From JAWLCQ01 sp041687095 (GTDB taxonomy: Bacteria > Planctomycetota > Phycisphaerae > SM23-33), in NCBI GenBank assembly GCA_041687095.1, contig JAWLCQ010000122.1:1-15095 (forward strand): 15,095 bases of DNA. The letters are read 5' to 3'. A program made the position numbers and the translations under genes. A model generated the notes under the pieces. It ran no database searches. It had not been told where the DNA came from and was given only the letters and a program-made list of their open reading frames with translations. This document shows, in pieces, positions 1 to 6,831 of this stretch. Numbering within the stretch: the stretch's first letter is position 1; every line of letters begins with the position of its first letter.

Positions 1-49
1 GATCGGCTATCGGCTCTGCCAGCAACTGGGAAAAATGTGATAAAGAGAC

Positions 50-105
50 AGCCCCTCGGGGAGAGGTCCCCGAGCGCAGCGAGGGGGGTGAGGGGGCCCC
101 GGGAC
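50..105. repeat. G/C-rich hairpin repeat at left edge
   Basis: A 7 bp perfect inverted repeat (CTCGGGG at 55-61, CCCGAG-type arm at 68-74, 6 nt loop) is followed by a second complementary arm (CGAGGGG near 80-86 pairing with CCCCTCG near 52-58) and a run of G. Alternative pairings allow two competing hairpins. It lies downstream of the convergently pointing kinase gene and has no T-run, so it is better read as a dispersed palindromic repeat than a classic Rho-independent terminator. It could still help end kinase transcription. Bases 1-49 show nothing I can assign. Confidence 0.5.
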
Positions 106-114
106 CACCGAGAC

Positions 115-191
115 GGGTGCGAGCTTGCAGGCGGTTGGCCTGCAAATCCGTGGACAACCCGTCTGCGAGTTCGTGGGCCACCGGTCTGCGA
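115..191. repeat. degenerate 23 bp tandem repeat, about 3.3 units
   Basis: Units at 115-137, 138-160, 161-183 and a partial at 184-191 align without gaps. Units 2 and 3 agree at 16 of 23 positions, and GTCTGCGA recurs exactly at 161-168 and 184-191. A hairpin with 8 bp arms (TTGCAGGC at 125-132, GCCTGCAA at 138-145, 5 nt loop) overlaps the first units. The 23 bp period is not a multiple of three and no start or ribosome-binding site is associated, so this is non-coding. Function is unknown. Confidence 0.5.
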
Positions 192-200
192 AGGCCCCCC

Positions 201-1772
201 TCATCTGTCGCTGCGCGACATCTTCTCCCCCGGGGGAGAAGGGTCCAAACCGCTTTCCCCCGGGGGAGAGGGGTTCTTCGCCTTTCCTGCGGGGGGAAGG
301 ACCAGGTGGAACGTCGCCCCGCGGCCGGTGGAGTCGTACTCGATCCGCCCCCCGAAACGTTGGGCGATGCGGCGGCAGACGAAGAGGCCCAGGCCCGCCC
401 CGCGCGGGCGGGAGGTGACGAACGGCTCGAAGATGTCCTCGCCCTCCCGCGCCCGCACCCCCCCGCCGCTGTCCGCGACGCTCAGGCGCACCCACGGCCC
501 ATCGGCGATGGGTGTATCGGCGCACGGTTCATCAGCGCGGGGCCCGTCGGCGCGGGGCTCGTCGGCGCGGGACCCGTTGAACGGATGGAGCGTGATCCGC
601 ATCGTGCCCCCGTCGCTCATCGCGTCCAGGGCGTTCATCATCAGGTTCAGCACCACCTGCCGCACCGGGCTCGCCTGTCCGCGCACCTGCGGGACGGGGG
701 CGTAGTCCGTCTCGATGGCGACCCCCGCGCTCCGCGCCCGATGCGCCAGCAGCGCGCGGGCGGACTCGACGACCTCGCGGAGATCGACGGGGACGGGGGA
801 CTCCGAACCATCCCCCCCACCGCCCGTCCCCAGCGCCAGCAGCTCCTGCAGGTATCCGTCGAGGCGGTCGATCTCGCGGACGATGAGGTCGAGGCTCTCA
901 TCCTCGATGCCCCGCCCGCGAAGCTCCTCGCCCAGGAGCTGGGCGTTCATGCGGATCCCGCCCAGGGGGTTTCGCAGTTCGTGGACCACCGACGCGCTGA
1001 GCGTCCCCAGCGTCGCCAGGCGTGCGGAGCGTTCGATGCGGTCCCGCGCCTCCCCCAGCGCCACGCGCAGCCGCTCGAACGCCTCCGACAGCCTGGCGAC
1101 CTCGACGGGGGCGGAGGGGGGCGCGGCGTAGGGCAATCCCAGGTCCGCGCGGGCGTCGGGGGCGGCGAGTTGCCTGGACACCGCGGACACGTGATCGGCC
1201 AGCTCGCGCACGGGGCGGGCGACGGTGCGGGCGACGAGCGTGACGGCGAGCGTGCCGGCGAGCATGGCCGGGACGAGGACCCAGAGGAGGGAGCGGGCGG
1301 CGTCCCACTTGGCGCGCTCGATGGTCCCGAAGGGCACGAGCAGGCACAGGCGCATGGGCTCGGAGCGCTCCCCGGGCAGGACGCCGGGGCGCTCGAGCGG
1401 CGCCCAGGCGACGCGGTAGGCCGTGCCCGCGAGGGTGACGCTGTCGAGCTGGGGCGACTGCGCGACGCGATCCGCCAGTTCGCGCTGCTGCTCGGGCGGA
1501 AGGGACGAGGCGGTCAACGCCGCCCGCCGCTGCGGGCCGGTGGCCGCGTGGACGCCCAGGATCTGCCCGATCCGCCGCAGCAGCACGGGCGAATCGGCGG
1601 GGAGGTTCATCTCCTCGACGATGCGGGCGGCGTTGGCGACGGAGTCCTCCAGCAGCCGCCGCTCCGTCCCCCGCCCCACCGCCTGCACCGCCAGCGCCCC
1701 GATCGCCAGGGAGACGACGACCAGCAGGCCGTTCGTAATCAGCGCCATTCTTGCGTAGATGGACAGTCGCAT
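201..1772 (-). CDS. membrane sensor histidine kinase
   Basis: A 523-residue transmitter kinase that would sense a periplasmic or membrane signal and phosphorylate a response regulator. Visible layout: N-terminal membrane segment (about 9-31), periplasmic region (about 32-160), second membrane segment (about 161-183), HAMP-like linker (about 182-245), dimerisation/phosphoacceptor helix with the H-box HELRNPLGG and His264, then an ATPase domain with N-box NLMMNALDAM (Asn380), G1 box ADSGGG (Asp434), F-box FEPF (448-451) and G2 box GAGLGL (458-463). The kinase core is therefore intact. Two oddities are visible: five tandem 5-residue repeats of ADxP type at 402-426 between strands of the ATPase domain, and a C-terminal tail of three 10-residue PPxG repeats after the natural domain end near 493. 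AAGGAG (minus strand, complement of 1784-1789) lies about 10 nt before the ATG. No response regulator gene is in the window. It is transcribed divergently from the ABC operon. Its signal and partner cannot be told. Confidence 0.93.
   Translation of the reverse strand: MRLSIYARMALITNGLLVVVSLAIGALAVQAVGRGTERRLLEDSVANAARIVEEMNLPADSPVLLRRIGQILGVHAATGPQRRAALTASSLPPEQQRELADRVAQSPQLDSVTLAGTAYRVAWAPLERPGVLPGERSEPMRLCLLVPFGTIERAKWDAARSLLWVLVPAMLAGTLAVTLVARTVARPVRELADHVSAVSRQLAAPDARADLGLPYAAPPSAPVEVARLSEAFERLRVALGEARDRIERSARLATLGTLSASVVHELRNPLGGIRMNAQLLGEELRGRGIEDESLDLIVREIDRLDGYLQELLALGTGGGGDGSESPVPVDLREVVESARALLAHRARSAGVAIETDYAPVPQVRGQASPVRQVVLNLMMNALDAMSDGGTMRITLHPFNGSRADEPRADGPRADEPCADTPIADGPWVRLSVADSGGGVRAREGEDIFEPFVTSRPRGAGLGLFVCRRIAQRFGGRIEYDSTGRGATFHLVLPPAGKAKNPSPPGESGLDPSPPGEKMSRSDR
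223..302. repeat. 30 bp repeat with central CCCCCGGGGG palindromes inside kinase 3' end
   Basis: A perfect 18 bp palindrome, TTCTCCCCCGGGGGAGAA, sits at 223-240. A second copy centred at 261/262 has a 12 bp perfect core (256-267), and a degenerate third is centred near 292. Centres are 30 bp apart, so each unit adds ten codons in frame, giving the PPxG-type tail of the kinase. The palindromes could also fold at the 3' end of the kinase mRNA. Confidence 0.6.
495..575. repeat. 15 bp in-frame tandem repeat in kinase ATPase domain
   Basis: Five contiguous 15 bp units (501-515, 516-530, 531-545, 546-560, 561-575), each beginning RTCRGCG on the plus strand, encode the five ADxP pentapeptides of the kinase on the minus strand. 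The three units at the right are most alike, as expected of recent slippage. The insertion falls in a loop between conserved strands, so activity could be kept. Confidence 0.7.
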
Positions 1773-1787
1773 CGCCGGTCAGACTCC

Positions 1788-1817
1788 TTGACACAGACCC
1801 CTCGGTTAACATACACC
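1788..1817 (+). promoter_or_regulatory. candidate sigma70-like promoter of the ABC operon
   Basis: A perfect -35 hexamer TTGACA (1788-1793), an 18 bp spacer and a -10-like TACACC (1812-1817) point into the operon. The -35 overlaps, on the other strand, the kinase ribosome-binding site. A weak divergent candidate for the kinase reads TTTCCG, 18 bp, TATGTT on the minus strand (complement of about 1832-1837 and 1808-1813). The assignment is by eye and unverified. Confidence 0.5.
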
Positions 1818-1822
1818 TATTG

Positions 1823-1837
1823 TTTCCGCAACGGAAA
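1823..1837. promoter_or_regulatory. palindrome TTTCCG-CAA-CGGAAA at predicted transcript start
   Basis: Perfect 6 bp arms with a 3 nt centre, starting 5 bp after the -10 hexamer of the operon promoter. It would form the first nucleotides of the operon mRNA, and it lies near the -35 of the weak kinase promoter. It could be an operator or a 5'-end hairpin. A similar palindrome sits at the same place in front of the SulP gene. Confidence 0.45.
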
Positions 1838-1873
1838 GCAAACCAAAGGGCAGTCTGAAGCGTCTGAAACAGG

Positions 1874-1898
1874 GTCCCCCGGGCCCGCCCGGTCGGAC
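1874..1898 (+). other. stem-loop in the ABC operon leader
   Basis: CCGGGC (1879-1884) pairs with GCCCGG (1887-1892), and outer GTCC (1874-1877) pairs with GGAC (1895-1898) across a small bulge. It lies in the roughly 160 nt leader between the predicted start of transcription and the ATPase ATG. It does not cover the ribosome-binding site at 1969-1974. No T-run follows, so it is not an obvious attenuator. Confidence 0.3.
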
Positions 1899-1984
1899 GC
1901 CGCGAGGCGGGAACCGCTTCGCGACGGCAGGAGGCGGCCGAGGCACAGCCCCGCCGCCCGAACTCCGCGGAGGAACCGCTGAAC

Positions 1985-2941
1985 ATGATCGAGGTCCACA
2001 ACCTGACCAAGTGGTACGGCCGCGTGCTCGCCGTCGATGACATCTCCTTCCACGTCGCGAAGGGGCAGATCGTCGGGTTCCTCGGCCCCAACGGGGCCGG
2101 GAAGAGCACCACGCTGAAGATCCTCACCTGCTACCAGCCCGCGACGGACGGGAAGGCGGCGGTGGCGGGGTTCGACGTGCTGAGCCAGTCGCTGGACGTG
2201 CGGCGGCGGATCGGGTACATGCCCGAGGCCGTCCCCCTCTACCCCGAGATGCGGGTGAAGGAGTTCCTGGACTTCCGCGCCGCCCTCCGCGACATCCCCC
2301 GCCGCGACCGCCAATCCGCCGTCGCGCGCGTGCTGAAGCGGTGCTGGCTGAGCGAGCCCGAGGACATGACCCGCCGGCGGATCGGGGAACTCTCCCGCGG
2401 ATACCGCCAGCGCGTCGGGCTCGCCGACGCCCTCCTGCACAACCCGCCCGTGCTGGTCCTGGACGAGCCCACCATCGGGCTCGACCCCGCCCAGGTGCGG
2501 TCGATGCGCGAACTCATCCGCGAACTCGCCCAGGAGCACACCGTCATCCTCTCCTCCCACATCCTCGCGGAGGTCGAGCAGACCTGCGGGCACCTGATCA
2601 TCATCGCCGGGGGCAAGATCGCCGCCACCGGCACCCCGGCCGAACTCCGCCAGCGCGTCGTGGGGCCCTCGCGGATCGTCTGCGAAGTGCAGGCCGACCA
2701 GGAGGACCCCGTCTCGATGCTGCGGAAGCTCGATGGCGTCCGCGACGTGCAGGCCGAACCCGCCGGGGCCTGGACCCGCATCCGCCTGCAGGGCCCGACC
2801 GAGACGGACCTCCGCCCCGCCGTCGGGGCCCTCGTCGCCGAGCGCGGATGGGCGCTGCGGGAACTGCGGAGCGAGGCGGCGTCGCTGGAGGACTTCTTCG
2901 TGCAGATCACCTACGAGCAGAACGTGCGGAAAGGATCGTGA
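1985..2941 (+). CDS. ABC transporter ATP-binding protein, GldA-like
   Basis: Cytoplasmic ATPase subunit of the ABC-2 exporter-type system encoded by the following genes; it would power the permease next door. The 318-residue protein has Walker A GPNGAGKST (34-42), signature LSRGY (136-140), Walker B VLVLDE (156-161) with the adjoining PTIGLDP, and the H-loop His192. The C-terminal part, after about 215, is the regulatory extension typical of GldA/CcmA/NatA-type ATPases and ends in a 'LEDFF' element common in that family. GGAGGA at 1969-1974 lies 10 nt before the ATG. It is the first gene of the operon; the permease begins 3 bp after its stop. The GldA name reflects the family and the gene order; it does not show that the cell glides. 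Confidence 0.95.
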   Translation: MIEVHNLTKWYGRVLAVDDISFHVAKGQIVGFLGPNGAGKSTTLKILTCYQPATDGKAAVAGFDVLSQSLDVRRRIGYMPEAVPLYPEMRVKEFLDFRAALRDIPRRDRQSAVARVLKRCWLSEPEDMTRRRIGELSRGYRQRVGLADALLHNPPVLVLDEPTIGLDPAQVRSMRELIRELAQEHTVILSSHILAEVEQTCGHLIIIAGGKIAATGTPAELRQRVVGPSRIVCEVQADQEDPVSMLRKLDGVRDVQAEPAGAWTRIRLQGPTETDLRPAVGALVAERGWALRELRSEAASLEDFFVQITYEQNVRKGS

Positions 2942-2944
2942 CCG

Positions 2945-3685
2945 ATGCGTAAAACGTGGGTGCTGGCCCGCCGCGAGCTGGCGGGGAGCTTCTACAGCCC
3001 GCTCGCCTACGTCGTGGGGGCGCTGTTCCTGGCGGCGTGCGCGGGGGTGTTCTTCTTCGGGCTGCCCCTGCTGGGCGTCCCGAAGATCTTCGCCCCGGGC
3101 TCCGAGGCGTCGCTCCGCTCGCTCTTCGAGGCCATCGCGTACCTCATGATCGTCGTCATCCCCCTGCTCACCATGCGCCTGCTCAGCGAGGAGTTCCGCA
3201 GCGGGACCATCGAGCTGCTCATCACCGCCCCCGTCACCGAGTCCCACGTGATCCTGGGCAAGTTCCTGGGCGTCATGGGCTTCTACGCCGTGCTCCTGCT
3301 GAGCACGGGGGTGTTCTTCCTGCTGATGGCCGTCTTCGGGGAACCGGACCTCGGGGTCGTCGCGACGGGATACCTGGGCATGCTGCTGCTGGGGGCGGCG
3401 TTCGCGGCGGTGGGGATCTTCACCTCCACGCTCACCCCGTACCAGTTGCTGGCGGCGCTGCTGGGGATCGCGATGCTCGGGGGATTCGTGCTGCTCATGC
3501 ACGCGATGATGATGTTCGCCCCCGCCCCGCTGAACCAGTTGGCCGCCCGGCTCAACGCAATCACGTACTTCCGGGACTTCGCCCGAGGCGTGCTCGATAC
3601 CCGCGGGATCGTGTACTTCCTCAGCGTGACCGTCCTGTTCCTCTTTGCAAGCATCAAGACGCTGGAGTCGAGGCGATGGCGATAG
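2945..3685 (+). CDS. ABC-2 type permease, GldF-like
   Basis: Integral membrane subunit, 246 residues with about six hydrophobic segments (roughly 19-41, 62-80, 106-130, 138-160, 165-188, 222-238). The motif between the second and third segments (LLSEEFRSGTIELLITAPVT, about 79-98) is the coupling-loop signature of the GldF/NosY branch of ABC-2 permeases, where the ATPase docks. AAAGGA at 2930-2935 precedes the ATG by 9 nt. The gene overlaps the next one by 10 bp, which suggests translational coupling and a complex of fixed composition. The transported or moved substrate is unknown. Confidence 0.94.
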   Translation: MRKTWVLARRELAGSFYSPLAYVVGALFLAACAGVFFFGLPLLGVPKIFAPGSEASLRSLFEAIAYLMIVVIPLLTMRLLSEEFRSGTIELLITAPVTESHVILGKFLGVMGFYAVLLLSTGVFFLLMAVFGEPDLGVVATGYLGMLLLGAAFAAVGIFTSTLTPYQLLAALLGIAMLGGFVLLMHAMMMFAPAPLNQLAARLNAITYFRDFARGVLDTRGIVYFLSVTVLFLFASIKTLESRRWR

Positions 3686-6600
3686 CGAGTTTCGCAACGG
3701 CGGAGTCCCACGGGCAGCTCCACCCCGGCCGCACCCTGCCGGCCGGGATCCTCATCCTGACCCTCGCCGCCGGTGCGGCGATCGGGCTGGGGCTGTTCCT
3801 CGCCCTGGGCGAGAACCTCAACACCTACACCCGCGTAGTGGCGGCGGTCGAGCTGGCGATGACGGTGATGGCGAGCGCGGCGGGCGTGCAGCTTCTCCGC
3901 GGCCGCGCCTGGGCGCAGCGGCTGCTGCTGGGGCTGCTGCTGGCGATGGCGGTGCTGCTGCTGGTGGGCCTCAGCGCCGACCTGCTGGGCCAGGCCCCCT
4001 CCTGGTGGCAGCGCCCGATCCCCCAGGTGCGCCCCCCCGCCGACTCCGCCGCCGTCCCCGTGACCGTGGGCTGGGGCGTGATCCCGCCCACGGGCTCGAT
4101 GGCCGCGGGGCTGGCGGCGGCGGTGGCGGGGGCGGCGGCGATGTGGTGGGTGTCCGCCAAGGGGTCGCGCCTGCGCTACGGGTCGACGGTGGCGGTGGCG
4201 ATCGGGGCGGCGGTGGCGGTGGTGGTGCTGGTGAACCTCATTGCCCACGCGGACCCCTGGCGGACGAGCGTGGAGACGCTGGGGCGGTACTCGCTGAGCG
4301 AGCGGTCGCGGCGGATCCTGCGGAAGGTTGACGCCCCCATCCGCCTCACGTGCGTCTACGCCTCCCCCGAGAAGCGCGACCGCAGCGACGAGTATCGCCG
4401 CGACGTCGTCGAACTCCTCCAGGAGATGCACGAGGCCGGGGCCAACGTCACCGTCGAGGTCGTCGACAGCGAGTCCGAGAAGGCCGACTTCTTCGAGCGG
4501 ATCAAGGCCCGCCTCAACGCCGATACCGAATCCCACGCCGCCCTCTTCCAGCGGTTCGCGGCCGAGGCCCCCCGCCTCGCCGAGAGCCTCCGCGCCAAGC
4601 ACGACCGCTGGACCGCCCTCGCCGACCGCTCGTATCTGGACTACTGGGCCCTGCCCGCCCAGGTCGCCGACGGGCTCAACACCATCGCCCAGGAGTGGGC
4701 CGAGGCCCGCCGCCAGGCCCAGGCCGAACTCGGCGGGATCCCCGACTACGCCAAGCTCTCTCAGGACGTCTCCTCCCTCCTCGACGCCACCGACCAGTTC
4801 TTCGCCCAGTCCCAGGAGATCGCCGACACGCTCGCCCGCATCCCCCCCGCCGTCGCCCACAACAGCGAGGCGGCGATGCAGAGCGTGGACCAGTGCCTCG
4901 CGTCCCTCGCGACGCTGCAGGCGACGCTCGCCCCGCCCCCGGACGGGGCCCCGCCCTCCGACCCCGCCGAGGCCCTCCAGGCCTTCGCCGCCGCCGCCAA
5001 ACTCGCCGAGCAGCACTGCCTCGCCGCCGCCGACGCCCTCGCCAACGTCGCCGGAAAGGACCTCGCCCCCTTCATCACCCAGTCGCGGCCCTGGCTGGTC
5101 CGCCTCTCCGACGAACCCGTGGCCCTCCTCGCCGGGGTGCCCGTGCTGGGGCAGAACACCGTCGACGGGGCCTTCCGCTCGGGCAAGGACATCGTGGGCC
5201 AGCTCCGCGGGCTCGCCGACAACCGCCTGCGGGCGGCGAACCGCGAGTACCAGCAGCGCGCCGTCGCCCAGGAACTCCCCGAGCCCCTGAAGAAGCTGAT
5301 CGCGCTGCTGCAGGGCGTCCGCCCGGGGGCGGCGGCGGCGATGCAGGCGCTGGCGAACGTGGACGAGCCCACCCGCCGCCTGCTCGCCGAAGGCCCCCCC
5401 TTCCAGCAGGAGCACAAGGCCGTCCAGGACCTCCGCGAGGGCCTGGCGGCCCTGCCCTCCATCCAGCAGGCGTCCCTGCCCGAGGACATCGCCCAGCCCA
5501 ACATCGTCCTCATCGAGATGGAGGGCAAGACGCCCCAGGTCGTTTCCTTCGACGAGGTCTGGCCCCTCAAGCCCATCCTCGATACCACGCTGACGGGCGA
5601 GGACGAGGCCCCCCCGCGAACGTTCAACGGCGACTCGGCGATCGCGTCCCGCATCCTCGCCATCGCCGAAGAGCCCTTCGCCACCGTCCTGCTCACCTAC
5701 GCCACGGTGGCCCCCGAACTCGCCCGCATGATGCCCCGGCAGATCCTCTTCACCCCCGACCGCGTCAGCGAACTCCGCGCCCGCCTGGAGTCCGCCAACC
5801 TCGACGTCCAGGAGTGGGACCTCGCCACGCCCTTCCCCCAGGGCGACCCCAACGCCCCCGGGGCGGATCGGCCGACGGTGCTGCTCGTGCTGCCCCCGCC
5901 CCCTCCGATCCCGCCCATGCCCTGGGACCAGGGGCCGCCCACGGGGCTCACGCCCGAGCACGTCGAAAAGATCCGCGCCCGCATCAACGCCGGGACCCCC
6001 GCGATCTTCCTCGCCCAGTGGATGATCCCCGTCGACTTGTCCAACCCCCCGCCCTACCCCCTCAACCCGTACCTCGAGGCCGACTGGGGCATCCAGGCCC
6101 GCACCGACTACCTCGTCATCCCCGCCCTCCGCAGCGAGACCGAGCCCGGGCGGTTCAACCTGGCGGTCACGCGGCTGTCGCACCTGCCGCTCAACGCCTA
6201 CACGGACCACCCCATCGGGGCCCCGCTCCGCGGGCAGCGGACGCTGTGGACGATGATCAGCCCGCTGAAGGACAACGTGCGGAGCATCCCGGGCGTGAAG
6301 GTCACCCCCGTGCTCACCGTGCCCGACGACGGGGACCCGACGTGGGCCACGCCGGACGTGGGCCGGATCCTCCAGGCCTACTACGCCGGGGAGCGCAGCT
6401 ACGTGGCGCCCGACTACGAGCGTCAGGACCTGCCCGCGCCCTTCCCCGTCGTCCTCGCCGCCTCCCGCGACGCCGACCCCGCCCAGGACCGCCGCCCCGC
6501 GCGGATCGTCGTCGTCGGCGTGGGCGCGGGCGTGATCGACCCGTTCCTCACCGATCGCGTACCCTCGGGCCCCCAGCTCACCCAGACCCTCGACCCCCCC

Positions 6601-6804
6601 GCCGCCAACGCCGACCTGATCATCAACAGCGTCTACTGGCTCAGCGGGCGGGAGGACTACATCGCGGCCGGGCCCGTCCACATCCAGCCGGTCGCGAACC
6701 TCCCCCGCTCGGCGATGCGGTCGCTGTGGATCGTCTACGTGCTGGGCCTGCCCCTGGGGGTCCTGGCGACGGGCGGGCTGGTGCTGCTGCTGCGAAGACG
6801 ATAA
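3676..6804 (+). CDS. GldG-like ABC auxiliary membrane protein with large helical insertion
   Basis: A 1042-residue protein of the 'ABC transporter auxiliary component' type (GldG-like, ABC_transp_aux family). Five hydrophobic segments lie at the N-terminus (about 22-44, 52-74, 83-104, 142-159, 168-190) and one at the C-terminus (about 1015-1037), so the bulk is probably extracytoplasmic. The family hallmark 'RYSLSERSRRIL' (204-215), then an IRLTCVYAS strand and EVVDSESEK, opens the domain. It resumes at 608-712 (NIVLIEMEGK, then FNGDSAIASRILAIAEEP) and a flavodoxin-like region near 735-780. Between, about 271-605 is mostly helix-forming and Ala/Glu/Gln/Leu-rich, with no counterpart I recall in ordinary GldG proteins, which are roughly half this length. 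The ATG at 3676 is chosen because it has GGAG 8 nt upstream and a membrane segment soon after. The same frame is open far upstream inside the permease gene, but that stretch is not hydrophobic and is a reading-frame shadow. Confidence 0.9.
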   Translation: MAIASFATAESHGQLHPGRTLPAGILILTLAAGAAIGLGLFLALGENLNTYTRVVAAVELAMTVMASAAGVQLLRGRAWAQRLLLGLLLAMAVLLLVGLSADLLGQAPSWWQRPIPQVRPPADSAAVPVTVGWGVIPPTGSMAAGLAAAVAGAAAMWWVSAKGSRLRYGSTVAVAIGAAVAVVVLVNLIAHADPWRTSVETLGRYSLSERSRRILRKVDAPIRLTCVYASPEKRDRSDEYRRDVVELLQEMHEAGANVTVEVVDSESEKADFFERIKARLNADTESHAALFQRFAAEAPRLAESLRAKHDRWTALADRSYLDYWALPAQVADGLNTIAQEWAEARRQAQAELGGIPDYAKLSQDVSSLLDATDQFFAQSQEIADTLARIPPAVAHNSEAAMQSVDQCLASLATLQATLAPPPDGAPPSDPAEALQAFAAAAKLAEQHCLAAADALANVAGKDLAPFITQSRPWLVRLSDEPVALLAGVPVLGQNTVDGAFRSGKDIVGQLRGLADNRLRAANREYQQRAVAQELPEPLKKLIALLQGVRPGAAAAMQALANVDEPTRRLLAEGPPFQQEHKAVQDLREGLAALPSIQQASLPEDIAQPNIVLIEMEGKTPQVVSFDEVWPLKPILDTTLTGEDEAPPRTFNGDSAIASRILAIAEEPFATVLLTYATVAPELARMMPRQILFTPDRVSELRARLESANLDVQEWDLATPFPQGDPNAPGADRPTVLLVLPPPPPIPPMPWDQGPPTGLTPEHVEKIRARINAGTPAIFLAQWMIPVDLSNPPPYPLNPYLEADWGIQARTDYLVIPALRSETEPGRFNLAVTRLSHLPLNAYTDHPIGAPLRGQRTLWTMISPLKDNVRSIPGVKVTPVLTVPDDGDPTWATPDVGRILQAYYAGERSYVAPDYERQDLPAPFPVVLAASRDADPAQDRRPARIVVVGVGAGVIDPFLTDRVPSGPQLTQTLDPPAANADLIINSVYWLSGREDYIAAGPVHIQPVANLPRSAMRSLWIVYVLGLPLGVLATGGLVLLLRRR

Positions 6805-6831
6805 CGGACCCTTGATGGAGGCGACTGCCGC

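Noticed and set aside
117..1982. Plus-strand long frame across the kinase
   Set aside because: Arg/Ala/Gly-rich shadow of the kinase gene, which shows all kinase boxes on the minus strand.
2956..3675. Upstream extension of the GldG-like frame to 2956
   Set aside because: It lies entirely within the permease gene, reads as Arg/Gly/Pro-rich shadow peptide, and the ATG at 3676 has a ribosome-binding site and a proper membrane segment.
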